From NCBI GenBank assembly GCA_963736975.1, contig CAVTQY010000001.1, positions 1,612,001 to 1,676,000 of the forward strand: a DNA stretch of 64,000 nucleotides, read 5' to 3'. Under the pieces are notes generated by a model that was not told where the DNA came from, ran no database searches, and was given only the letters and a program-made list of their open reading frames with translations. Positions within the stretch are counted from its first letter, which is position 1. The number at the start of each line of letters is the position of its first letter. The translations under genes were made by a program, and so were the position numbers. The DNA comes from CAVTQY01 sp963736975 (lineage in GTDB: Bacteria; Pseudomonadota; Alphaproteobacteria; Acetobacterales; Acetobacteraceae). Shown here piece by piece: positions 27,475 to 36,156 of this stretch.

Positions 27475-28254
27475 TCACAGACCCCGCTCGCGTTTAATTC
27501 GGTCCCAGGCGGCATTGATGCGGGCGACCTTCTCGCTTGCGCGGGCGATGAACTCGGCCGGCACGCCGCGGGCGGCGAGGCTGTCGGGATGGTTCTCGCG
27601 CACGAGCTGTTTCCATATCGCGCGCACCTCCTCGTCGCTCGCCCCGCGCGCCACTCCCAGCACGCTATAGGCGTCCGGCTCTTCGCTCAGCGGCTGCCGC
27701 GGCATACCGCCGCGTGCACGGTCCCAGGCGACCTGATCGAGTCCGAAGCTGCGATGCACGTGCGAGAGGAATTCGTGCTCCGCCCGGTTCACCGGTCCAT
27801 CCACCCGGGCGATCTGGAACAACGCGTTCAGCACATCCTCGAGGACGCCGCGATTGTCCGCGAAGCTTTCGCCGAGTTGGTCGGCATACGCCTCGTAGCC
27901 CTCGGGGGTGTCGCGCGCCTGATCGAAGAGGCGGCCGACCTCGTGCACGCCCTCCGGCGGGATGCGGAACTGGCGCCGAAAGGCGGCGATCTCCTCGCGC
28001 CTCACCGGTCCATCGACTTTCGCCAGCTTGGCAGCCAGCACCACGACGGAGACCGCGAAAAGCTGGTCCTTGCGTCCGAGCAGCGCGGCAACGCGGACGG
28101 GATTGAACAGCGGGTCGGCGCCGAAGGGCAGGCGCAGATTGGAAACCCCGCCGCTATCGGCGGCATGGCCCAGCGCGGCGCCGAACACCGCGCCCATCGG
28201 CCCGCCCACGGCGAAACCCGCTATGCCGCCGACGATCTTTCCCCAGTAGCCCAT
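27475..28254 (-). CDS. DjlA-like co-chaperone (TerB-like domain plus J domain)
   Basis: The N-terminus (residues 1-30) is a Gly/Ala-rich hydrophobic stretch, probably a membrane hairpin as in DjlA. Residues about 60-170 form an acidic helical TerB-like domain (two repeats with AKVDGPVRREEI and ARVDGPVNRAEHEFL). The last 65 residues are a J domain with the HPD signature in RENHPDSLAARG, which would stimulate DnaK ATPase. Length is 259 residues. The neighbour amidase is on the same strand but separated by 131 bp, so an operon is uncertain. It probably acts at the inner membrane on DnaK clients. Confidence 0.85.
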   Translation of the reverse strand: MGYWGKIVGGIAGFAVGGPMGAVFGAALGHAADSGGVSNLRLPFGADPLFNPVRVAALLGRKDQLFAVSVVVLAAKLAKVDGPVRREEIAAFRRQFRIPPEGVHEVGRLFDQARDTPEGYEAYADQLGESFADNRGVLEDVLNALFQIARVDGPVNRAEHEFLSHVHRSFGLDQVAWDRARGGMPRQPLSEEPDAYSVLGVARGASDEEVRAIWKQLVRENHPDSLAARGVPAEFIARASEKVARINAAWDRIKRERGL

Positions 28255-28428
28255 CGGGGCGGCTTACCATGCGGTTGCGCGCCGCGGCACCCTCACTCGA
28301 CTTCAATAATCCGCCGGTATGGGGGGATCGAGCCGCCGGGCGGATCGAGGGGGAGGTGCCACCAAGTATGTTTGGTTTGTTAACTAATTGATGTTAGAAC
28401 AGCTAGCCCTCTGCATCGGACCGCCGCC

Positions 28429-29004
28429 ATGACCCAGCCCGTAACCGAACTCGCCCCCGCCATCCTCGACCACCTCCTCCACACCATCATAACCGCCGTC
28501 CCGCCCCAGCCCGGCGAAACCCTGCCCGACCGCACCGCGCGCCGCGAGCTGATCCGCCTCATGCTGCTCGCCGCCAAACCCGCCGATCCGCTGCAAGGCC
28601 TCCTCGTCGCCCGCGCCATCATCGCCGAATACACCGCAATCAATTCCCTCCGCCGCGCCGCCACGCAGGACGTGCCGGACACCGTCGCCGTTCGCCTGCG
28701 TGCCAACGCCATCGCCCTCTCGCGCGAGTCCCGCACCACGCTGCACAAGGTCGAACAGATGCAGGCACCGCCAAAGCAGCCTCCGGTGCGCGCCGCGCGG
28801 AAACCGGCGCCTCCCGCCACCGCCGAGGCCGAACCCGCCCCCTCGGTCCCCGGATCCCGCATCCCGCGCGCGGCCTGGCAGTGCCCGGACAAACGCTGGG
28901 ACCAGATGACGATGGAAGAGCGCCGCGAAGCCTTCGGCTACCGCTACGACCCCGTCACCGACTCCGTCCCGCCGGTCGAAACCGAACCAACCAAGAAAGC
29001 CTGA
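28429..29004 (+). CDS. Hypothetical protein, unrecognised, 191 residues
   Basis: I do not recognise this protein. The N-terminal half (about residues 5-110) is predicted helical and well composed (HLLHTIITAVPPQPGETLPD, then AARELIRLMLLAAKPADPLQG-like sequence and ARAIIAEYTAINSLRR). The middle is Pro/Ala-rich, and the C-terminus has a distinctive acidic-aromatic motif WDQMTMEERREAFGYRYDP. Codon use matches the neighbours, and there are no membrane segments or signal peptide. A short AT-rich stretch with GTTAACTAATTG lies about 50 bp upstream and may be the promoter. It is monocistronic and convergent with the SelA-like gene. The motif-bearing C-terminus suggests a family restricted to related alphaproteobacteria, but this is a guess. 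Confidence 0.7.
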   Translation: MTQPVTELAPAILDHLLHTIITAVPPQPGETLPDRTARRELIRLMLLAAKPADPLQGLLVARAIIAEYTAINSLRRAATQDVPDTVAVRLRANAIALSRESRTTLHKVEQMQAPPKQPPVRAARKPAPPATAEAEPAPSVPGSRIPRAAWQCPDKRWDQMTMEERREAFGYRYDPVTDSVPPVETEPTKKA

Positions 29005-29124
29005 CCACGGAGATCCAGGGGCACGGAGGAGCAAGCGAAGACAAACAGCCCATCACGCGCGAAGCGCAACTTATCCTTCCTCCCCGTATTCCTCCCTGCC
29101 TCTGTGTCTCTGTGGTTAATCTTA
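29003..29124. repeat. Imperfect inverted repeat of the CACAGAG type
   Basis: ACCACGGAGATCCAGGGGCA begins at 29004, just after the preceding gene. Its inverted partner at about 29098-29120 reads GCCTCTGTGTCTCTGTGGTT on the plus strand. The two arms are imperfectly complementary around a 70-bp middle. Repeats of this kind (ACCACAGAGNCACAGAG) are scattered in many unrelated bacterial genomes, as far as I recall. No gene fits between the arms. Confidence 0.5.
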
Positions 29125-29134
29125 CTTGCTTTTC

Positions 29135-30631
29135 TTACCCCGCTGCCCGCACCGCCTCCCAACGACCGCTGCCGAACTGCGCCATATTCACCGGCCCCTG
29201 ATGATGATCCGTGGCGCTGCCCAGCACCGCCTCGCCTTGCATGCCGCCATTCGCAATCACGCCATCCAGGCGATACGAAATCGTGCTGCCCTCAAACCGC
29301 GCCCGCAGCGTCAATCGCACGCCAAGCGCATCCAGCCTTCCCGCAACGTCGCCGGCGAACTGCTCCAACTCGTGCCGCCCCGAAATCACCTCGCCCTCTT
29401 GATGCAACTGCAACCGGTGCCGCCGTTCACCGCGCAGGAACCGCACAGTCACCTTCCACTCTCCGCTCAGATCCACCCCGTCATCCGCCTGCGCCACAAC
29501 CGTTGCCGCGCGTGACGCTCCAAGCGCCGCCGCCACAGCCTTGCCGACCTCGGTCGCCTCGCCGGGCTGCAAACCAAACGGGTCGATCTCCACCAATTCC
29601 GCCGTGGCGTCCGCATCGTCCAGCATGATGCGCGGCTCGCCATCCAACAGTGCCTGGCGCAACCCCAAGCCATCCAATCCCGATCGCGCCGGGTCCCACC
29701 GCACTCGTAGCCGCGGCACCAGAACCACGCCCTCGGGCTCGATCACCTCGACAGTAGCGCCGCTGCTCTCGATCCAACCCGCCATCTCCGCCAGATCAGC
29801 CCGCCAGCGCGCCAGCTCCGCGGCGCCGTCACGCACCGTGAACCAGTGCTCCAGCGCGGCGATGACCCCGACCACATCCTCCTTCGAAACCTTCATCGGC
29901 CGCCCGAACGCCTGGTGCGGCGAGGCATTGCGCCATGCCGCCTGCACCAGCGCCTTATCCCCCAGCAACAATCCGCTCGTCTGCGGTCCGCGCAGGAACT
30001 TCCCGCCGCTGTAGATCACCAGGTCCGCGCCGCGTTTCAGCCACGGGCTCGGCCGTTCGATATGCTCGGAAGCCGCATCGACGGTGATCGGAACGCCGAG
30101 CGGCTTCACACGCGCGACAATGTCCTCCAGCCGTACCGGCGAGACGGCCTCATGCGTGCCCAGCACCGCCACCATCGCCACCGGTTCTGTCAGCGCGGCA
30201 TCCAGCGCCGCGATGCTGTCCACCTCGATCACATGCGTGCCGACCATGCGGATCGCCTGGTCGTAGGCGAAGCGCTGTTGCCGCACCATGATCACGCGGT
30301 TCACCCAGCCCTCGGTGAAGGGCAGCCGCAAAATCTTCACCGGGTCGTTGCCGGCGATGCAGGCCGCCGTCGCCAGCGCCAGTGCCGCAGCACTCCCGCA
30401 CGTGACAATGCCCCACTCCGCTCCGGTCAGCTCCGCGATGCGCGCGCCGGCCGCCTCCATCAGCTCATCGAGATTGACATACTGCCGCGACGCCGCCTCC
30501 ACCGCCGCGCGCACCTCCGGCAGCATCAGGCTGCCGCCGTGCATTGTTCGCACGCTGCAACAGTTAATGAAGGGGCGGACGCCGAGCGCCGCGTATGGGT
30601 TGGTGTTGCTCGCCGCCGCCCTGTCGTTCAT
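29135..30631 (-). CDS. PLP-dependent SelA/DgaE-like lyase with C-terminal extension
   Basis: This fold-type I PLP enzyme resembles SelA and D-glucosaminate-6-phosphate ammonia-lyase-like proteins. It begins NPYAALGVRPFINCCSVRTM, followed by YVNLDELMEAAGARIAELTGA and GIVTCGSAAALALATAACIAG (phosphate-binding region). The PLP lysine is likely in LVIYSGGKFLRGPQTSG. The last 100 or so residues (from about 390) form a separate beta-rich domain (EWKVTVRFLRGERRHRLQL) of unknown role. Length is 498 residues. The ATG at 30631 forms TGATG with the acs stop, so the two genes are co-transcribed. The substrate is unknown. Selenocysteine synthase is unlikely because no other selenium gene is nearby. Confidence 0.82.
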   Translation of the reverse strand: MNDRAAASNTNPYAALGVRPFINCCSVRTMHGGSLMLPEVRAAVEAASRQYVNLDELMEAAGARIAELTGAEWGIVTCGSAAALALATAACIAGNDPVKILRLPFTEGWVNRVIMVRQQRFAYDQAIRMVGTHVIEVDSIAALDAALTEPVAMVAVLGTHEAVSPVRLEDIVARVKPLGVPITVDAASEHIERPSPWLKRGADLVIYSGGKFLRGPQTSGLLLGDKALVQAAWRNASPHQAFGRPMKVSKEDVVGVIAALEHWFTVRDGAAELARWRADLAEMAGWIESSGATVEVIEPEGVVLVPRLRVRWDPARSGLDGLGLRQALLDGEPRIMLDDADATAELVEIDPFGLQPGEATEVGKAVAAALGASRAATVVAQADDGVDLSGEWKVTVRFLRGERRHRLQLHQEGEVISGRHELEQFAGDVAGRLDALGVRLTLRARFEGSTISYRLDGVIANGGMQGEAVLGSATDHHQGPVNMAQFGSGRWEAVRAAG

Positions 30632-32580
30632 CACGCCACCCGGTTTTCCACCAAATCGCCGACCACCGCCGGGTCCGCCAGCGTGGAGACATCCCCCAGG
30701 CTGTCGGTCTCATTGGCGGCGATCTTGCGCAGAATCCGGCGCATGATCTTGCCGCTGCGCGTCTTCGGCAAGGCGGGCGCCCACTGGATCGCATCGGGCG
30801 CGGCGATCGGGCCGATCTCCTTGCGGACCCAGGCCACCAGCTCCTTGCGCAACCCCTCGCTCGGTTCCTCGCCCAGTTTCAGCGTCACATACGCATAAAT
30901 CCCCTGGCCCTTGAGGTCGTGCGGGAACCCGACCACCGCTGCCTCCGCCACTTTCGGGTGCGCCACCAAGGCGCTTTCCACCTCGGCCGTGCCCATGCGA
31001 TGGCCCGAGACGTTGATCACGTCATCCACCCGCCCGGTGATCCAGTAATACCCATCGGCATCCCGCCGCGCGCCGTCGCCGGTGAAGTAGAGGCCCTTGA
31101 AGGTGGAGAAATAGGTCTGCACGAAGCGCTCATGGTCGCCGAACACCGTGCGCATCATGCCGGGCCAGGAATCCCCGATGCAGAGATTGCCCTCGCACGG
31201 CCCGTGCAACTCGTGTCCGTCGCCATCGACGATCACCGGCCTCACCCCCGGCAGCGGCAAAGTCGCCGAGCCGGGCTTGAGCGCCGTCGCCCCCGGCAGC
31301 GGGCTGATCAGGATGCCGCCGGTTTCCGTCTGCCACCAGGTATCGACGATAGGGCAACGGTGCTCCCCCACCACGCGATCATACCAGAGCCAGGCTTCCG
31401 GATTGATCGGCTCGCCGACGGTGCCCAGAATGCGCAACGATTTGCGCGAGGTCTTCTTCACCGGCGCCTCGCCGTCGCGCATCAGCGCACGGATCGCCGT
31501 CGGCGCGGTGTAGAATATGTTGACCTTGTGCTTGTCCACCACCTGCCAGAATCGGCTGCTGTCCGGATAATTGGGAATGCCCTCGAACATCAGCGTGGTG
31601 GCGCCGTTCGCCAGCGGGCCGTACACGATGTAGGTGTGTCCCGTCACCCAGCCGACATCGGCGGTGCACCAGTAGATCTCGTCCCGGCGGTAGTCGAACA
31701 CGGCCTCATGCGTGAAGCTCGCCCAGACCAGGTAGCCGCCGGTCGTGTGCAGCACGCCCTTGGGCTGGCCGGTGCTGCCCGATGTATACAGGATGAACAG
31801 CGGGTCCTCGGCATTCATCGGTTCGGGCGGGCAGTCGGGTGAGGCCTTCGCCACCAAAGCGCTGTAATCCTGGTCGCGCCCCGCCGTCATGGGCACATCC
31901 GTGCCGGTGACCTTCAGCACCACCACGTGCTTGACGTCAGGGCAGGATTTCAGCGCCGCATCGGCGTTCGCCTTCAGCGGCACCTTGCGCCCGCCGCGCC
32001 GCCCTTCGTCGGCGGTGATCAGTATCTCCGAGGTGCAATCCTGGATGCGCTTGGCAAGGCTATCGGGGGAGAACCCGCCGAACACCACAGAATGGACCGC
32101 GCCGATCCGTGCGCAGGCCAGCATCGCCACCGCCGCTTCCGGCACCATCGGCAGATAGATCGTGACCCGGTCACCCTTCTTGACGCCGAGCCCCTTCAGC
32201 ACATTCGCCAGCCGGCACACCTGCTCGTGCAAGGCCCGATAGCTGATCGAGCTGCTGGTGGCCGGATCGTCGCCTTCCCAGATGATCGCCGTGCGGTCGC
32301 CATGCGCCGCCAGGTGCCGGTCGAGGCAAGACGCCGAGGCGTTCAGCACCCCGTCCTCGAACCACTTGATGGAAACATTGCCGGCGAAACTGGTGTTCTT
32401 GATCCTGCTCGGCGGCTTGATCCAGGCGATGCGGCGCGCTTCGTTCCGCCAGAACCCCTCGGGGTCGCGCGCCGCCTGCTCGTACATCTCGCGGTAACGC
32501 GCCTCGGTGACATGCGCCCGGGCCGCGATCTCCGCGCGCACGGGAATCATCTGGGCGTCGGCGGTATGGGTATCGGGCAT
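30631..32580 (-). CDS. acs: Acetyl-CoA synthetase
   Basis: Acs activates acetate to acetyl-CoA via acetyl-AMP. ANL-superfamily motifs are clear: ILYTSGSTGQPKGVLHTTGGY (A3), WWQTETGG (A5), YFTGDGARRDADGYYWITGR (A7/A8) and the catalytic, acetylation-regulated lysine in LPKTRSGKIMRR. The substrate-pocket tryptophan lies in the WWQTETG region, favouring acetate. The length of 649 residues is right for Acs. It is first of two genes with the SelA-like enzyme. The 150 bp upstream, shared divergently with the carbamoylase gene, should carry its promoter. Confidence 0.96.
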   Translation of the reverse strand: MPDTHTADAQMIPVRAEIAARAHVTEARYREMYEQAARDPEGFWRNEARRIAWIKPPSRIKNTSFAGNVSIKWFEDGVLNASASCLDRHLAAHGDRTAIIWEGDDPATSSSISYRALHEQVCRLANVLKGLGVKKGDRVTIYLPMVPEAAVAMLACARIGAVHSVVFGGFSPDSLAKRIQDCTSEILITADEGRRGGRKVPLKANADAALKSCPDVKHVVVLKVTGTDVPMTAGRDQDYSALVAKASPDCPPEPMNAEDPLFILYTSGSTGQPKGVLHTTGGYLVWASFTHEAVFDYRRDEIYWCTADVGWVTGHTYIVYGPLANGATTLMFEGIPNYPDSSRFWQVVDKHKVNIFYTAPTAIRALMRDGEAPVKKTSRKSLRILGTVGEPINPEAWLWYDRVVGEHRCPIVDTWWQTETGGILISPLPGATALKPGSATLPLPGVRPVIVDGDGHELHGPCEGNLCIGDSWPGMMRTVFGDHERFVQTYFSTFKGLYFTGDGARRDADGYYWITGRVDDVINVSGHRMGTAEVESALVAHPKVAEAAVVGFPHDLKGQGIYAYVTLKLGEEPSEGLRKELVAWVRKEIGPIAAPDAIQWAPALPKTRSGKIMRRILRKIAANETDSLGDVSTLADPAVVGDLVENRVA

Positions 32581-32730
32581 GGATGGTCCCCTCCGGACGT
32601 TCGTCGGCTTTGAGGGGCGAGGCTAAGCACCGTCCGGCGGCGGTTCAAGCGACCGAGCGCTCGCGCACGGCATATAGGCGACCGCCGGCGCTGCCGGCAT
32701 GATGCGGGCAACCAACCTTCCAGGAGGCAC

Positions 32731-33696
32731 ATGCCCCGCATCATCCGCGTCGCCGGCGCGCAAATGGGTCCGACGTCGAAAGCCGAAAGCCGCGAGCACA
32801 CGCTGGCCCGCCTGCTGCGCCTGCTTGAGCAGTCTGCTTCCCGCGGCGCCACGCTCGCCGTGTTCCCCGAGCTGGCCTTCACGACGTTCTTTCCGCGCTG
32901 GCTGCTCGAGGGCGACGCTTTGGACCGCTGTTTCGAGCCCGCCATGCCCAATCCCGCGGTGCAGACGCTGTTCGATCGTGCCCGCGCTCTGCGTGTCGGC
33001 TTCTATATCGGCTACGCCGAGGTCACGCCGCAGCGGCGACGCTACAACAGCGCCGTGCTGGTCGCTCCGGACGGGCAGATCCTTGGCCGCTACCGCAAGG
33101 TGCACCTGCCCGGCTCGGTCGAGCCCCGCGCAGGCTCGCGGTTTCAGCAGCTCGAGAAGCGCTATTTCGAGTATGGCGATCTGGGCTTTCCGGCATTTCG
33201 GGCCGGGCCTGACTGGGCCGGCGCGATCCTCGGCATGATGATCTGCAACGACCGGCGCTGGCCGGAAGCCTGGCGCGTGCTGGGTCTGCAAGGCGTGGAG
33301 ATGGTTTGCCTCGGCTACAACTCGGCCGCCTACGACCCCAATGGCGGCGACACCGAGGATGCGGCGCTTCGCACCTTCCATTCGCAGCTTGTCGTGCAGG
33401 CGAACGCCTACATGAATGCCACCTGGGCCGTCGCGGTCGCCAAGGCCGGCGACGAGGACGGCTCCGGCCTCATCGGCGGGTCCTGCATCGTCGATCCGAA
33501 CGGGCGCATCATCGCCGAGGCCAAAACCCTTGCGGACGAAATCATCGTCGCCGATTGCGACCTCGATCTGTGCCGGCAGGGCAAGGACAAGATGTTCAAC
33601 TTTGCCGCGCACCGCCGACCTGCTTATTACGGACCGATCACCGAGCGGGCCGGGGTGATCGAGCCCCCCACCTTTTCACCGCAGGAGCCTGCATGA
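32731..33696 (+). CDS. N-carbamoyl-D-amino acid hydrolase
   Basis: This nitrilase-superfamily enzyme hydrolyses N-carbamoyl-D-amino acids to D-amino acid, CO2 and ammonia. The catalytic triad is E47 (VFPELAFTTFFPRW), K123 (GRYRKVHLPG) and C172 (MMICNDRRWPEAWRV). These blocks, and LEKRYFEYGDLGFP, match the D-carbamoylase branch closely as I remember the Agrobacterium enzyme. Length is 321 residues. An AGGAGG ribosome-binding site precedes the ATG. It leads a plus-strand cluster whose next gene starts inside its stop (ATGA). The usual partner hydantoinase is absent, which suggests a different carbamoyl substrate or a supply from uptake. Confidence 0.9.
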   Translation: MPRIIRVAGAQMGPTSKAESREHTLARLLRLLEQSASRGATLAVFPELAFTTFFPRWLLEGDALDRCFEPAMPNPAVQTLFDRARALRVGFYIGYAEVTPQRRRYNSAVLVAPDGQILGRYRKVHLPGSVEPRAGSRFQQLEKRYFEYGDLGFPAFRAGPDWAGAILGMMICNDRRWPEAWRVLGLQGVEMVCLGYNSAAYDPNGGDTEDAALRTFHSQLVVQANAYMNATWAVAVAKAGDEDGSGLIGGSCIVDPNGRIIAEAKTLADEIIVADCDLDLCRQGKDKMFNFAAHRRPAYYGPITERAGVIEPPTFSPQEPA

Positions 33697-34518
33697 CATC
33701 ATTACGCATCGCCGTTTGTCTCGCCGCACTGTTCTGCTGGGGAGCCGCGCATGCCGCCGCGCTGCCCGACGCGATCAGCAGCTCCGGCACGCTGCATCTG
33801 TCGGTCAACGCCACCTATCCGCCGATGGAGTACCACGACACGCAGACCAACGCGCTGGTCGGCCTCGATATCGACCTGGCGGACGCGATCGCCAAACAGC
33901 TCGGCCTGAAGATTGTCTGGTCCGACGTGGCGTTTGCGCAGCTTATGCCGGCGCTGCAAACCGGGCGGACCGACATGATCATCAGCGGGATTACCGACCT
34001 CAAGTCGCGTGAGGCCGCCATGGACTTCATCGACTACCTGAAGACCGGCCCGCAATTCTATGTGCTCGAACTCCAGTCCGGCGAAAACCGACACGGATCT
34101 CTGCGGCAAGCGCGTCGGCACCGTGCGCAGCACCTCCTTCCCGGCCGAGATCGCCGCCTGGAGCAAGGACCATTGCGAGGCGGCCGGCAAACCGCCGATC
34201 CAGTATGTTCCGGGCGAAAACACGCCGGACGTCCACAACCAGCTTCTCGAAGCCCGCATCGACGGCGCGGTGCAGGGCAGCGAAACCATTCCCTTCCTGA
34301 TCAGCAGCAATCCCGGTAAATACCGCGCGCTCGGTGCGCCGTTCGCCACCGGCTATCAGGGGATCGCCTTCCGCAAGGACGATACCGTGCTGCGCGTTGC
34401 TGTGGACCAGGCACTGCGGCGCTTGATTGCCGACGGCACCTACAAAACCATTCTCACCAAATACGGGCTACAGAACAACGCGGTCGCCGAGCCGATGCTG
34501 AACGGCGGCACGCATTGA
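33693..34518 (+). CDS. Polar amino acid ABC transporter binding protein, interrupted by one-base frameshift
   Basis: This is a family-3 periplasmic binding protein with signal peptide (MTSLRIAVCLAALFCWGAAHAA). The first frame runs through LSVNATYPPMEYHD, LVGLDIDLADAIAKQLGLKI and DYLKTGPQFYVLE. The sense then continues in the next frame as SSPAKTDTDLCGKRVGTVRSTS and on to NGGTH at 34518. Removing one A from 34069-34070 restores the frame and about 274 residues. The homologous second binding protein (36157-36966) aligns across the break. The start overlaps the carbamoylase stop (ATGA), and its stop overlaps the permease start. The indel context is the same as in ddl. Confidence 0.88.
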
Positions 34519-35375
34519 CGGGGGTCGGGCCGGCGCTCGCCGCCGGCTTCCCCGATCTATCCGGGGTGCCGGTCGCCCGCCCTGTCCATTTGGGACGCTG
34601 GGCGGCAGCCACAGTGATCGTCCTGTTGCTGCTGGCGTTGGGTCGCGCCTTCGCGCACGGGCAGATCGCCTGGGGCGTGGTTGCGCAGTTCCTGACCGTG
34701 CCCGTCATCATCAACGGCATCATCAACACGGTGGTGATGGCGGTGCTGGCGATGGCGCTAGGGATCGTGCTGGGCATCATCGTCGCGGTCATGCGCCTGT
34801 CGCCCAACCCCGTGCTGCGCTACGTCGCGGCGGGCTATACATGGCTGTTCCGAGGCACGCCGGTCATTCTGCAATTGCTGCTGTGGTTCAACCTTGCGTT
34901 GGTCTTTCCTGTGCTGGGCATCCCCGGACTGTGGACCGGACGGGCGGTCGATATCATGACGCCCTTCCTGTCCGCCTTGCTCGGGCTCGGCATCAACCAG
35001 GGCGCCTACACCTCCGAGGTGATGCGCGCGGGCATAGTATCGGTCGATACCGGGCAGTACGAAGCGGCGCTGGCGATCGGCATGCGGCGGCTGCGCGCGT
35101 TGCGGCGAATCATTCTGCCGCAGGCCATGCGTGTGGTGATCCCGCCGCTCGGCAACGAGTTCATCGGCATGATCAAAACGACCTCGCTGGCGAGCGTGAT
35201 CCAATATCCTGAAATCCTGCACAACGCGGAGAATATCTACTATGCCAACTCCCGCGTCATCGAGCTGCTGATCGTCGCCGGATTGTGGTACTTGTTGGTG
35301 GTGTCGATCCTCACGCCGCTGCAGATGCTGTTGGAACGCCGGTTTGCCCGCGGCAGCGTGGCGGTGCTGCGATGA
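34515..35375 (+). CDS. Polar amino acid ABC transporter permease (HisM/GlnP type)
   Basis: This inner-membrane permease has a long N-terminus and about five to six hydrophobic segments. It shows the HisM-family sequences TVVMAVLAMALGIVLGIIVA, YTWLFRGTPVILQLLLWF and the EAA loop YEAALAIGMRRLRALRRIILPQAMR. Translation most likely starts at a TTG whose last two bases begin the TGA stop of the binding-protein gene (TTGA overlap); no ATG fits before the first membrane segment. Only one permease gene is present, so a homodimer is expected. Length is 286 residues. Amino acids or their derivatives are the family substrates. Confidence 0.9.
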   Translation: MTGVGPALAAGFPDLSGVPVARPVHLGRWAAATVIVLLLLALGRAFAHGQIAWGVVAQFLTVPVIINGIINTVVMAVLAMALGIVLGIIVAVMRLSPNPVLRYVAAGYTWLFRGTPVILQLLLWFNLALVFPVLGIPGLWTGRAVDIMTPFLSALLGLGINQGAYTSEVMRAGIVSVDTGQYEAALAIGMRRLRALRRIILPQAMRVVIPPLGNEFIGMIKTTSLASVIQYPEILHNAENIYYANSRVIELLIVAGLWYLLVVSILTPLQMLLERRFARGSVAVLR

Positions 35376-36139
35376 GCAGCCCGCTCGTCGCCATCCGCGG
35401 GGTGACGAAAAGCTTCGGCACGTTCCAGGCATTGCGCGGCGTCTCCCTGGATGTGCAGTCCGGCGAGGTTTTGTGCCTGATCGGCGCCTCGGGCTCCGGC
35501 AAAACCACGCTGCTGCGCTGCGTGAACCAGTTGACGTATCCGGACAGCGGCGGGATCTGGCTGGACGGCGAATTGCTCGGGCTGCGGGAAAGCGGTGGCC
35601 GGCTGCACCGGCTGAATGAGGCGCAGATCGCCCGGCAGCGGCTGAAGACCGGCATGGTGTTCCAGCGCTTCAACCTATTCCCGCACATGACCGCCCTGGG
35701 CAATGTGATGGAGGGGCCGGTGCAGGTGCAGGGACGCTCGCCGGCGGAAGCGCGCGAGGAGGCATTGGAGCTGCTCGCGCGGGTCGGACTGGCGTCGAAG
35801 GCCGATAGTTATCCAGCGCATCTGTCCGGCGGGCAGCAGCAGCGGGTGGCGATCGCCCGCGCGCTGGCTATGCGGCCGATGCTGATGCTGTTCGATGAGC
35901 CGACCAGCGCGCTCGATCCGGAGCTGGTGGGCGAGGTGCTAACCGTGATGAAGGAGCTGGCGCGGAGCGGCATGACCATGATGGTGGTGACGCACGAGCT
36001 GGGCTTCGCCCGCGAGGTCGCAGACAGCATCGCCTTCATGGACAGCGGCGCCATCGTCGAATACGGCTCGCCCGCACAGGTGCTGGCCACGCCGAGGGAA
36101 AAGCGCACGCGGGATTTCCTGTCCGCCGTCATCGCCTGA
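35372..36139 (+). CDS. Polar amino acid ABC transporter ATP-binding protein
   Basis: This ATPase belongs to the HisP/GlnQ class. Walker A is GASGSGKTTLLRC (about residues 36-48), the Q-loop VFQRFNLFPHMTALGNV, the signature LSGGQQQRVAIARAL, Walker B LMLFDEPTSALDPE and the switch histidine lies in VVTHELGFA. Length is 255 residues. The ATG at 35372 overlaps the permease stop (ATGA). The frame is open upstream but inside the permease gene. With the permease and one or both binding proteins it completes an importer serving the catabolic genes around it. Confidence 0.94.
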   Translation: MSSPLVAIRGVTKSFGTFQALRGVSLDVQSGEVLCLIGASGSGKTTLLRCVNQLTYPDSGGIWLDGELLGLRESGGRLHRLNEAQIARQRLKTGMVFQRFNLFPHMTALGNVMEGPVQVQGRSPAEAREEALELLARVGLASKADSYPAHLSGGQQQRVAIARALAMRPMLMLFDEPTSALDPELVGEVLTVMKELARSGMTMMVVTHELGFAREVADSIAFMDSGAIVEYGSPAQVLATPREKRTRDFLSAVIA

Positions 36140-36156
36140 AACTTTTGGAGTCCGTC

